DNA of 63,836 nucleotides from an uncultured Pelagibacteraceae bacterium (GTDB lineage: Bacteria; Pseudomonadota; Alphaproteobacteria; Pelagibacterales; Pelagibacteraceae): the NCBI GenBank assembly GCA_902588895.1, contig CACIRC010000005.1, forward strand, positions 1 through 63,836, written 5' to 3'. Numbering within the stretch: position 1 is the first letter of the stretch; each line of letters starts with the position of its first letter. This document shows, one piece after another, positions 49,480 through 57,049 of the stretch. Under the pieces are notes generated by a model. That model searched no databases. It saw only the letters and a list, made by a program, of their open reading frames with translations, and was not told the origin of the DNA. Made by a program: the position numbers and the translations under genes.

Positions 49480-49886
49480 TTTTTTATCTCCTCTATTATT
49501 TTTGGTGCCCAATTTTTTGCATCCTGAGTTGTTACGTGAAAATCAAAATTCTTAGGATTAACAAACATTTGATTTGTGTCTTCAAATCTTCCTTCTTTAA
49601 TTGTATCTACCCACACTTTAAAATCTGCTGGAAACAAGCTTCTTGCTTCAGGTGTTGGTGCAATGAAATCTGCGATTACATAATGACCTTCTGCTTTTAA
49701 TTTTAAAGCTGCTTCAGCCATTCTTTTTGCTTGTCTTACCCTTCCTTCCTCTGAAAAATCCCAATCATTTGCAGCTTTTCTTACTTCGTCTGCATTTAGT
49801 CTTTTTGCATTTAAGAGTGGTGCCATTTCATTTGCTAGAGTTGTTTTACCAGCTCCAGGTAAACCCATTACTAAAATAATTTTCAT
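49476..49886 (-). CDS. APS-kinase-like P-loop kinase
   Basis: A 136-residue P-loop kinase with Gly-Leu-Pro-Gly-Ala-Gly-Lys-Thr-Thr at residues 8-16. It follows CysC order: Leu-Asn-Ala-Asp-Glu-Val-Arg, Asp-Trp-Asp-Phe-Ser-x-x-x-Arg, and Phe-Ile-Ala-Pro near 75. The last corresponds to Phe-Ile-Ser-Pro in APS kinase, where the Ser is phosphorylated; here it is Ala. The protein is also shorter than CysC. It probably phosphorylates another small molecule. It shares one base with the M24 gene and four with the nucleotidyltransferase gene. Confidence 0.8.
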   Translation of the reverse strand: MKIILVMGLPGAGKTTLANEMAPLLNAKRLNADEVRKAANDWDFSEEGRVRQAKRMAEAALKLKAEGHYVIADFIAPTPEARSLFPADFKVWVDTIKEGRFEDTNQMFVNPKNFDFHVTTQDAKNWAPKIIEEIKK

Positions 49887-51121
49887 TAAATATCTTCTAA
49901 CGGATGATGGGACATTAATTCAAGTCCATTTTCACCAACAAGATACTGTTGTTCAAGTTTTACACCTTCTTTACCACCAACTTTACCAATATAGCTCTCA
50001 AGTGTGATCGTCATGTTCTTCTCAAAAGTTCCACCTTCTTCTCCACCATCAGTTGGATATCTTATTTGAGGCCACTCATCACATAAACCAATTCCATGAA
50101 CCATACATGAATACCTATTTCCGTAATATTCATCAGGCAAAACCCAAGATTTTTTTATAAATTCTTTAAAACTCATTCCTGGTTTTATTAATCTAAAATT
50201 ATGGTCAATTTGATTTCTAGCCATTGAATATAGTTTTTTTTGCTCATCATTAAATTTATGTCCAACTACAAAGGCCCTTGATATGTCAGCACAGTAACCA
50301 TAGGGACCAACCATATCTGTATCAAAAGCAACAATTTCTCCCTGTTGCATAACTTTATTACTACTCTCTTGCATCCATGGATTTGTTCTTTCACCAGAAG
50401 ATAAAATCCTACACTCAATCCACTCACCTCCATTTTCAATATTCGTTTTATGTAAAATTGACCACAATTCATCTTCAGTCATTCCTGGCTTAAGATCTGA
50501 TCTCATTTTTGATACACCTTTTTCTGCAACTTCTATTGCTGCTTTCATACAAGTCAATTCATCAGGTGATTTTATTACTCTTGCTTGTTCTAAAATCAAT
50601 TTTGCATCTACAACTTCAATTCCTTCTTTATTTAAAGCTGTAACCGCAGGACCATTTAAAACATCGATTGCAATTTTTTTAGTTTTAAAATAATTTTTTG
50701 ATAAATCTTTAACTTCATTTATCCATTTTGATAATTGTAAATTTGCTTGATCTCCATTGCTAAAATAATCCCAGGTAATTGCAGGTCTTATTTCATCAAT
50801 TAGATTTAAATGCTTCGATAATATTTCACAATTAAAATACTCATAAAGAATAGTTGGTCCATTGACCGGTACAAAACAATATCTTGTTAAGTTATGCATA
50901 TTATAGACACTCATGTTGACTGTATCTAAAGCATAACGAACATTCACCGGATCAAATAGAATACAAGCCTCTAAATTGTTTTTTACTAATTCTTTTCTAA
51001 CCCTATCTAAACGATATGATCTTAATTTATCAAAATCAATCTCGTCTTCTCTTAATCTCTTTTTAGTAATAAAATTTTGCCTTGGTTTTATTTCTGGAGC
51101 TATTTTTCTTTTAAATTTCAT
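49886..51121 (-). CDS. dddP: DddP-like M24-family protein (candidate DMSP lyase)
   Basis: A 411-residue pita-bread-fold protein. Metal ligands at family positions are Asp267, Asp269, Asp279, His342, Glu375 and Glu390. Its wording is DddP-like rather than Xaa-Pro-peptidase-like: Phe-Asp-Pro-x-Asn-x-Arg-Tyr-Ala, Gly-Gly-Glu-Trp-Ile-Glu, Arg-Thr-Asn-Pro-Trp, Ala-Phe-Asp-Thr-Asp-x-Val-Gly, and His-Gly-Ile-Gly-Leu-Cys-Asp-Glu-Trp-Pro with Asp348 at the reported catalytic-base position. DddP splits DMSP into DMS and acrylate. Context with betaine demethylation genes leaves another methylated osmolyte possible. Confidence 0.72.
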   Translation of the reverse strand: MKFKRKIAPEIKPRQNFITKKRLREDEIDFDKLRSYRLDRVRKELVKNNLEACILFDPVNVRYALDTVNMSVYNMHNLTRYCFVPVNGPTILYEYFNCEILSKHLNLIDEIRPAITWDYFSNGDQANLQLSKWINEVKDLSKNYFKTKKIAIDVLNGPAVTALNKEGIEVVDAKLILEQARVIKSPDELTCMKAAIEVAEKGVSKMRSDLKPGMTEDELWSILHKTNIENGGEWIECRILSSGERTNPWMQESSNKVMQQGEIVAFDTDMVGPYGYCADISRAFVVGHKFNDEQKKLYSMARNQIDHNFRLIKPGMSFKEFIKKSWVLPDEYYGNRYSCMVHGIGLCDEWPQIRYPTDGGEEGGTFEKNMTITLESYIGKVGGKEGVKLEQQYLVGENGLELMSHHPLEDI

Positions 51122-51139
51122 GATTATATAAATAATACA

Positions 51140-51511
51140 TTAAAATTCATAAAAAGTATATTTCGCTAAAATTTCTTCACCTGGTTCAATATCTTTTAAT
51201 GAAACTAAATAAAAATACTTTAAATTATTATTGTTTTTATCTTCCGGTGTCTCTTTGATTTTCTCCTCAATATTCTGACCAAAGTCATATTTAGGGAATG
51301 TGTTTGATGATAATTTAGTTACATTTGGATTTTTTGAGTGATTATAGAATCCACCAAGAGGAGTTCTAATATACATGTCTTGAAAATCATCGTCTTTCAC
51401 ATGTGATATCCCTATAAAAGAATTTTTCTTAATTTTAGCTTTAGAAAATAAACCCAAACCATCAATTTTTGAGTCTTTTATAGTAAGATTTTTTGGCAAC
51501 GGTCTATACAT
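51140..51511 (-). CDS. SET-domain protein
   Basis: A 123-residue minimal SET domain. It has Gly-Leu-Gly-Leu-Phe-Ser-Lys near residue 18, Asn-His-Ser-Lys-Asn-Pro-Asn-Val near 57 (the SAM-binding Asn-His pair), and Asp-Ile-Glu-Pro-Gly-Glu-Glu-Ile-Leu-Ala-Lys-Tyr near the end. SET proteins methylate lysine or, in bacteria, have poorly known targets. It overlaps the methyltransferase gene by eight bases. The target is unknown. Confidence 0.82.
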   Translation of the reverse strand: MYRPLPKNLTIKDSKIDGLGLFSKAKIKKNSFIGISHVKDDDFQDMYIRTPLGGFYNHSKNPNVTKLSSNTFPKYDFGQNIEEKIKETPEDKNNNNLKYFYLVSLKDIEPGEEILAKYTFYEF

Positions 51512-52139
51512 CTTTCGTAACCCTGTACAAACCTAACCAAGCATTTACATCTTTGCTAGCAATATAGTCTGATTTAAAAAATTCTATTTCTTCCCATTTA
51601 TTATTTTGTTTTAAACTTATGATTTTTTTATCAAATCCATATTCTTCATAAATACCTTCGTTAATAGTAAAACAAATTAACCCACCTGGTTTTGTTATTC
51701 TTATAAACTCATCTAATGCATTTGGTTTTACATGCCCAAAAGTAAATGTTCCAACACACATAACTCCACCATAAAAGTTATTCTCAACTTCTATTGGTTT
51801 ATTTAAATCAACTTTTACTAATTTTTGATAAAGATCTTTTGGTACAGTATCTAATAAAGTTTGAGATAAATCAGCTCCATGAAAATTTTTAAAACTATAT
51901 TTTTTAAGCTCTATTCCAACTAAACCTGTTCCACATCCAGCATCAAAAATTAAAGTATCTTTATTTTTCTCATATTTGTTAAATATTTCTGCGGTTTCTT
52001 TAGGTCCTGTATAGTTCCAATCAACCATGTCTTTATTATATTTATCTTTGTCTCCCCACTCATCGTAGTACTTCATAACTTCATCAGTAGTTTTAAGTTT
52101 ATAAATTGGAATTTTGTTTCCTACGTCTTTTTGAGCCAT
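51504..52139 (-). CDS. Class I SAM-dependent methyltransferase
   Basis: A 211-residue methyltransferase. Motif I is Ile-Phe-Asp-Ala-Gly-Cys-Gly-Thr-Gly-Leu-Val-Gly near residue 63. Motif II-like Gly-Ala-Asp-Leu-Ser follows near 87, and Arg-Ile-Thr-Lys-Pro-Gly-Gly near 147 is the post-III loop. The N-terminal Tyr-Tyr-Asp-Glu-Trp and Asp-Trp-Asn/Asp-Tyr style is shared with small-molecule methyltransferases of the Williams-Beuren type. It lies between the DMGDH-like gene (1-base overlap) and the SET gene. The substrate is unknown. Confidence 0.85.
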   Translation of the reverse strand: MAQKDVGNKIPIYKLKTTDEVMKYYDEWGDKDKYNKDMVDWNYTGPKETAEIFNKYEKNKDTLIFDAGCGTGLVGIELKKYSFKNFHGADLSQTLLDTVPKDLYQKLVKVDLNKPIEVENNFYGGVMCVGTFTFGHVKPNALDEFIRITKPGGLICFTINEGIYEEYGFDKKIISLKQNNKWEEIEFFKSDYIASKDVNAWLGLYRVTKDV

Positions 52140-54544
52140 TAGCTTCTCATTTTTTGGCCACTTGGATCATAAAGTGGTTCTTTAATTATTGAACAATTAA
52201 ATAAATCTCCATTAATCTCTACTTGAATTTTATTTTCAGAATTAATGGATTTTTGATCAACAAAACTAAACGCTACACTTTTATTTACAAAATGAGCAAA
52301 ACCACCTGAAGTTACATAACCAATACTTTGATCGCCATTCATAACAGCTTCATTATTTGTTACATCAATTTCATTTGTTTCAACAATTAATGGTATGAGT
52401 TTATTTGAAGAATTTTCCTTTTGTGCGCTTTCTTTACCAATAAACTCTTTATCCCAATTAATAAAAACATCTAAGCCTGTCTCTTTTGCAGTAAAATCTG
52501 GTCTATAATCTAAAGTCCAAGCTCCCCAATTTTTCTCTAACCTCATTGACATTAATGCTCTTCCACCAAATGGTTTAATATTAAATTCTTTTCCTGCTTC
52601 CATTAATTCTTCATAAAGTTTTAATTGATAGTGAGGTGCTACATAAATTTCATATCCGAGTTCGCCAGTAAATGAAATTCTATTTATTATTGCTGGAACT
52701 CCTCCAACAAACATCCTTCTAGAATCTCTAAATTTAAATTTTTCATTTGAAACATCATCTCTTACTATTTTTTCTAAAACCTTTCTTGAATTAGGTCCTG
52801 CAATTGATAATCCATGGAACTCATCAGATCTATTTTTATAATTTAAATTAAATTTATCTAAGTGACTTTCAAACCAACGTCTATGCATTTCTTGAGCAGC
52901 GCCAGAGCCAAACACCATAAATTCATTTTCATCCAAACATGCAACTGTTAGATCACCACATAATTTTCCTCTATATGACAACATTGGTGATAAAGATATT
53001 CTTCCAGGTTTTGGTAGTCTTCCAGCCATTATATGATCTAAAAATTTTCTAGCATCTGGACCTTTGAATTCATGTTTTGAAAAGTTAGCAACCTCGATTA
53101 AACCAACATTTTCTCTTACATTAATAACTTCTTTTGATACATAGTCATGAGACCTTGATCTTTTAATTGTAGGTTCTTCATGAGCATCTTCTTTATTGTT
53201 CGCAAACCACAAAACGTTTTCTAAACCAAAACTATCTCCCATAACAGCTCCTTGATTTACAAAACGATCATAAAGAGCTGTTGTTTTTTGTTTTCTTCCC
53301 TTTGGTAAAGTTTCATTTGGAAAAGTCATAATAAATCTTCGCTCATAATTTTCTGAAGATTTTATGGTTCCATATTGAGGGGATGCATAATCTCCAAAAC
53401 GGGCAACATCCATTGCCCAAACATCAATAGAAGGCTCTCCATCAATAATCCATTCAGCAATACATTTTCCGACACCACCCCCTTGGCAAAATCCAGCCAT
53501 CACACCAACTGCAACCCAATAATTTTTCATACCTGGTACTGGACCAATCAAAGGGCTTCCATCTGGACCAAAAGTAAAAGGACCATTAACTATATTTTTT
53601 ATACCTGCACGCTCTAAAGCTGGCATTCTTTCAAAACCAATTGCTAATCTATCTTCTATATTATCCAACTTCGGCTCAAGTAACTCATGACCAAAATTCA
53701 TTGGTGTACCTTCTACTTTCCAAGGTGTTGATTTTGGCTCATAGGTTCCAAGCAACATTCCTTTACCTTCTTGTCTAAAGTAAATATTTCCCTCAAAATC
53801 TGTTCCTATTGGCAATCTTTGGTCACCCATTGCTTCTATTTCAGGAATAGGTTCAGTGATTAGATAATGGTGCTCCATTGGTTGTACAGGAAGATTTAAC
53901 CCAGCTAATTGTCCAACTTCTCTTGCCCAAAGTCCTCCTGCATTAATTACTATTTCAGCATTTATATTTCCTTTGTCGGTAAATACTTCCCATGAACCAT
54001 CTTTTTTTTGTTTAGTATCTTTAACCACTGTGTGGGTATAATACTTACCACCATGAACTTTTGCAGCTTTTGCAAAAGCGTATGTAACTCCTGATGGGTC
54101 AACTTCACCATCAATAGGATCCCATAAGGCTAACAAATATCTAGACGGATCAATTAATGGATGTTTCTTTTTTACTTCCTCCAAAGAAATAAATTCTTGG
54201 TCAAGTCCCATGTATCTAGCTTTTGATCTTTCTCTTTTTAAATAATCAGCCCACACTTCATTTGATGCTAAATAAAATCCTCCACTGGGTTTAAAGCCAA
54301 CAGAATGACCAGACTCTTTTTCTATCTCTTTATATAAACCTATTGTGTAAGCCATCATCCGAGAGATATTAGGGTCAGATGAAATTACATGAACATTCCC
54401 TGCAGCATGCCAAGATGAACCAGATGTAAGCTCATTTCTTTCGAGCAAGATACAATCCTTTAATCCAAATTTAGATAAATGATAAAGAATAGAGCACCCT
54501 ACTACACCACCTCCTATGATTACCACTTTCGCATGCTTTTCCAT
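52139..54544 (-). CDS. Second dimethylglycine dehydrogenase-like flavoprotein
   Basis: An 801-residue relative of the protein at 42265 with the same build: FAD domain (Gly-Gly-Gly-Val-Val-Gly at 11-16, His46 in Gly-Ser-Ser-Trp-His-Ala-Ala-Gly) and a C-terminal GcvT-like folate domain. The sequences differ around the substrate side (Asn-Val-His-Val-Ile-Ser versus Leu-Leu-Pro-Leu-Phe after the flavin His), which suggests different N-methyl substrates, for example dimethylglycine for one and sarcosine for the other. It shares one base with each neighbour, the BHMT-like gene and a methyltransferase gene. Confidence 0.9.
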   Translation of the reverse strand: MEKHAKVVIIGGGVVGCSILYHLSKFGLKDCILLERNELTSGSSWHAAGNVHVISSDPNISRMMAYTIGLYKEIEKESGHSVGFKPSGGFYLASNEVWADYLKRERSKARYMGLDQEFISLEEVKKKHPLIDPSRYLLALWDPIDGEVDPSGVTYAFAKAAKVHGGKYYTHTVVKDTKQKKDGSWEVFTDKGNINAEIVINAGGLWAREVGQLAGLNLPVQPMEHHYLITEPIPEIEAMGDQRLPIGTDFEGNIYFRQEGKGMLLGTYEPKSTPWKVEGTPMNFGHELLEPKLDNIEDRLAIGFERMPALERAGIKNIVNGPFTFGPDGSPLIGPVPGMKNYWVAVGVMAGFCQGGGVGKCIAEWIIDGEPSIDVWAMDVARFGDYASPQYGTIKSSENYERRFIMTFPNETLPKGRKQKTTALYDRFVNQGAVMGDSFGLENVLWFANNKEDAHEEPTIKRSRSHDYVSKEVINVRENVGLIEVANFSKHEFKGPDARKFLDHIMAGRLPKPGRISLSPMLSYRGKLCGDLTVACLDENEFMVFGSGAAQEMHRRWFESHLDKFNLNYKNRSDEFHGLSIAGPNSRKVLEKIVRDDVSNEKFKFRDSRRMFVGGVPAIINRISFTGELGYEIYVAPHYQLKLYEELMEAGKEFNIKPFGGRALMSMRLEKNWGAWTLDYRPDFTAKETGLDVFINWDKEFIGKESAQKENSSNKLIPLIVETNEIDVTNNEAVMNGDQSIGYVTSGGFAHFVNKSVAFSFVDQKSINSENKIQVEINGDLFNCSIIKEPLYDPSGQKMRS

Positions 54545-55584
54545 TAGTATTTAATTTCCTTGTTTACTTTTTTTAAAGATTTATCTGTACCATGGTGGAA
54601 ATGTTTGCTCATATCTGGCATATATTTCATTGAAATTGGTTTTTTACCAATTGCAACTGACATTTCTCTTACGTGATGTGCTTCTGCTCCACAACATATA
54701 CCAATAAAATTTATTTTATTTTTTACACAATCTTTTGCGAAATCTGCCATTTCAAATCTGTTACAAAACAAATTATCTAAAGCTACTGGGAATGCATTTC
54801 CACCTGGAATACAGTCGCAACCATGATCAGTGATATTTAAGAAACCAGGTTCTTCCTCTGTTGTTCTGTAAGGTACTGGAAGTCCAGCAACATGACATGA
54901 AACTTTTTCTCTAACCTTTTTTAATAATTTCATTGTCATTTCAGGTCCTCTGTAACAATTCAATCCAACAACATCAGCACCCAGATCCTCCATCATCTTA
55001 CATGCATCCTCAGCACTATGTCCTTCTCTAGTTTTATCCCCTCTAGGAATTGCAAAATTACAAACTGCAATAAGTCCTGCATCCTTAATTGCTTTTAATG
55101 CTATTTTCATTTCTTCTGTCCAATTTATTGTTTCTGCTATTACAAAATCAACACCAGCCTCTTTTGCCCAAGCTACTTGTTCTTCATACATTTGTTGACA
55201 TTGTTTGTGAGTATTAGGATCTCCTGGATCAAATACATTTGTATTAGCAACGTCTCCGCAAACCATAAGATCTAAATCTTTAAACTCAGCAGCAGCATCT
55301 TTTGCAATTTTAAGAGCACCTTTTTGCATTGGTTCTAACAAATGTTCTTTACCAATTATTCTGAGCTTTTCTCTATGACCGTAATAAGTAAATGCTTGAA
55401 CAACATCAGATCCCGCTCTAATAAATTCTCTATGTAACTGAGTTACTACTTCCGGATGTTCTAAAACTACTTCTGGAACAAATGGGCCTGCTGATAAATA
55501 TCCTCTTCTTTCCATTGCAAAAAGATATCCTTCAGCACACATTATTGGGCCTTCATTTAATCTAGTAATAAGATCTTTTTTCAT
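54544..55584 (-). CDS. Betaine-homocysteine S-methyltransferase-like protein
   Basis: A 346-residue homocysteine methyltransferase-domain protein. Zinc-binding Cys210 (Gly-Leu-Asn-Cys-Tyr-Arg-Gly) and Cys297-Cys298 (Gly-Ile-Cys-Cys-Gly-Ala-Glu-Ala-His-His-Val-Arg) match BHMT. The N-terminal Glu-Gly-x-x-Phe-x-x-Glu-Arg-Arg-Gly-Tyr and Gly-Pro-Phe-Val-Pro-Glu-Val-Val-Leu follow the family. It would move a methyl group from glycine betaine, or possibly DMSP, to homocysteine, giving methionine and dimethylglycine. The dimethylglycine could feed the overlapping downstream dehydrogenase gene. Confidence 0.9.
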   Translation of the reverse strand: MKKDLITRLNEGPIMCAEGYLFAMERRGYLSAGPFVPEVVLEHPEVVTQLHREFIRAGSDVVQAFTYYGHREKLRIIGKEHLLEPMQKGALKIAKDAAAEFKDLDLMVCGDVANTNVFDPGDPNTHKQCQQMYEEQVAWAKEAGVDFVIAETINWTEEMKIALKAIKDAGLIAVCNFAIPRGDKTREGHSAEDACKMMEDLGADVVGLNCYRGPEMTMKLLKKVREKVSCHVAGLPVPYRTTEEEPGFLNITDHGCDCIPGGNAFPVALDNLFCNRFEMADFAKDCVKNKINFIGICCGAEAHHVREMSVAIGKKPISMKYMPDMSKHFHHGTDKSLKKVNKEIKY

Positions 55585-55595
55585 AATTTATCCTT

Positions 55596-56774
55596 TCATT
55601 TCATTATATTGTTTGCAACCCATTTGTGGAAATGATGGGTGGGATTATCCATCACAGGTGAAAAGTTTCCCCCATTATAAGATGGTGATTTTCTCCCATC
55701 TTGCATTCCCTCAATTATATTTAAATCTTCACTTTGAACTCCTTTCCAAAGTTCAAAGTTTTGTTTTCTAAGTGATTTAAATTTTTTCGAATTTGCTGCT
55801 TCATTGCCAACATAAAAAATTTCCATATGTTCTTTTGTATATTCATTATTTACCGGTTCTAACCAGTACGCATAAAAATGGTCTTTATGAATCCCAAGCA
55901 TAACATTTGGGAAAAGAGCAACATATTCTGCTATGTGCTCTTGATCTTTTGGCCAGTTTGGGAATGTTGGAAATTTTAAATTGCTTTTAAACCTTGGGTT
56001 ATAAACCATAGTACCTTGGCCAGCAAAACGATTAGGCAATCCTTGAATATGATAATGATCATCAATTTTTGAGTAAGAGTTTAAACCTGGATGTACCCAT
56101 GGTAGATGATAACTTTCACAATAATTTTCTATTGCAAATTTCCAATTACATTTGGCATTTAAATTAAAATAACCATAATCTTTTGAATAAACAATTAAGT
56201 CTCTATCTTTTATCTGCCAGAATTTTTTCCATCTGTCACTAAGAGGTTTGATATATTGTTCAAAATTGATTTCATTTTTATTTAAATTTACAAAAATTAA
56301 ATCTAACCAAACATAAGATCTGACTTCCTTAAGACCACTTTGTGATTTGTTAAATTTATTACAATTATGTTTATTCATTCCACCAATATGCGGTGTGGCT
56401 ATTAACTTACCGCTCAAGTCATATGACCAAGAATGATACGGGCATCTTATTACATTCTTAATTTTACATTTTTCTTGAAGAATCTTAAAACCTCGATGAC
56501 TGCAAACATTATGAAAAACTTTAATTTTATTATTTTTATCTCGTAAAATAATTAATGGAATTCCTAGTAGATCAAATGGTTTTGCATCTCCAATATTTGG
56601 TAGAGAGCTGCCAACACCAATTACAACCCATTTATTCTCAAAAATTTTTTTTCTCTCAATGGATAAATAATCTAAATCAGTATAGCACTCATTTGGTAAG
56701 CCATGAGCTTTATGAATATTTTTATTTACTACTTTTAATTTTTTTAAATCGAGTATTTGAGATAACTTTTTCAT
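55596..56774 (-). CDS. Rieske oxygenase, quaternary-amine demethylase type (GbcA/CntA-like)
   Basis: A 392-residue oxygenase. The [2Fe-2S] ligands are Cys91, His93, Cys111 and His114. The mononuclear iron site has His223 and His228 in Glu-Ser-Tyr-His-Leu-Pro-Trp-Val-His-Pro. The bridging position is Glu220 rather than the usual Asp, as reported for carnitine monooxygenase. Glycine betaine, carnitine or stachydrine are possible substrates. No reductase gene is in the window. The first gene of the long operon, its strong AAGGAGG site lies 16 bases upstream of the first ATG, unusually far. Confidence 0.83.
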   Translation of the reverse strand: MKKLSQILDLKKLKVVNKNIHKAHGLPNECYTDLDYLSIERKKIFENKWVVIGVGSSLPNIGDAKPFDLLGIPLIILRDKNNKIKVFHNVCSHRGFKILQEKCKIKNVIRCPYHSWSYDLSGKLIATPHIGGMNKHNCNKFNKSQSGLKEVRSYVWLDLIFVNLNKNEINFEQYIKPLSDRWKKFWQIKDRDLIVYSKDYGYFNLNAKCNWKFAIENYCESYHLPWVHPGLNSYSKIDDHYHIQGLPNRFAGQGTMVYNPRFKSNLKFPTFPNWPKDQEHIAEYVALFPNVMLGIHKDHFYAYWLEPVNNEYTKEHMEIFYVGNEAANSKKFKSLRKQNFELWKGVQSEDLNIIEGMQDGRKSPSYNGGNFSPVMDNPTHHFHKWVANNIMK

Positions 56775-57049
56775 TTCAACTTTTATTAAACCTCCTTGTT
56801 TTAGTTGGAATTAATTAAAGCTAAATTTTACGATTCTCTTATAATGATTTGTTGAAATACAGTTTTACAATTTAAAATATAAACAAATTCTTTGAAAAAA
56901 AAATTTGCAGAAAATTTCATTCTCAGACTTTATCTCTTAATAAATGGCATTTAAAGACAATTTGACTTCAACTAAAGGTTGAAAGATATTTGCAATCTTT
57001 TCATTGATATGTTGTAGTAATGTATTGAAAATTAACTAACGGAGATATA
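56775..57049. promoter_or_regulatory. Divergent control region between the Rieske and betaine-transport genes
   Basis: This 275-base spacer, one of the two largest in the window, must drive both the 18-gene minus run and the plus-strand transport genes. It holds a minus-strand AAGGAGG (56791-56797), a possible minus-strand -10 TATAAG (56838-56843), and the plus-strand promoter described separately. I see no riboswitch structure that I can name and no small gene. Confidence 0.5.
56962..56990 (+). promoter_or_regulatory. Candidate promoter with an operator-like repeat, upstream of proX
   Basis: TTGACT (56962-56967), a 17-base spacer and GATATT (56985-56990) form a good sigma-70-like promoter 60 bases before the proX ATG. 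The spacer contains a perfect inverted repeat TTCAAC-TAAAG-GTTGAA (56967-56983). Binding of a regulator there would block the promoter. The regulator is unknown. Confidence 0.5.

Noticed and set aside
49480..49512. Upstream start for the nucleotidyltransferase
   Set aside because: The extra residues are not family-like, while the ATG at 49479 forms a clean ATGA coupling with the kinase stop.
49476..49886. Genuine APS kinase (CysC)
   Set aside because: Shorter than CysC, Ala replaces the phospho-Ser in the Phe-Ile-Ser-Pro motif, and no sulfate-assimilation genes are near.
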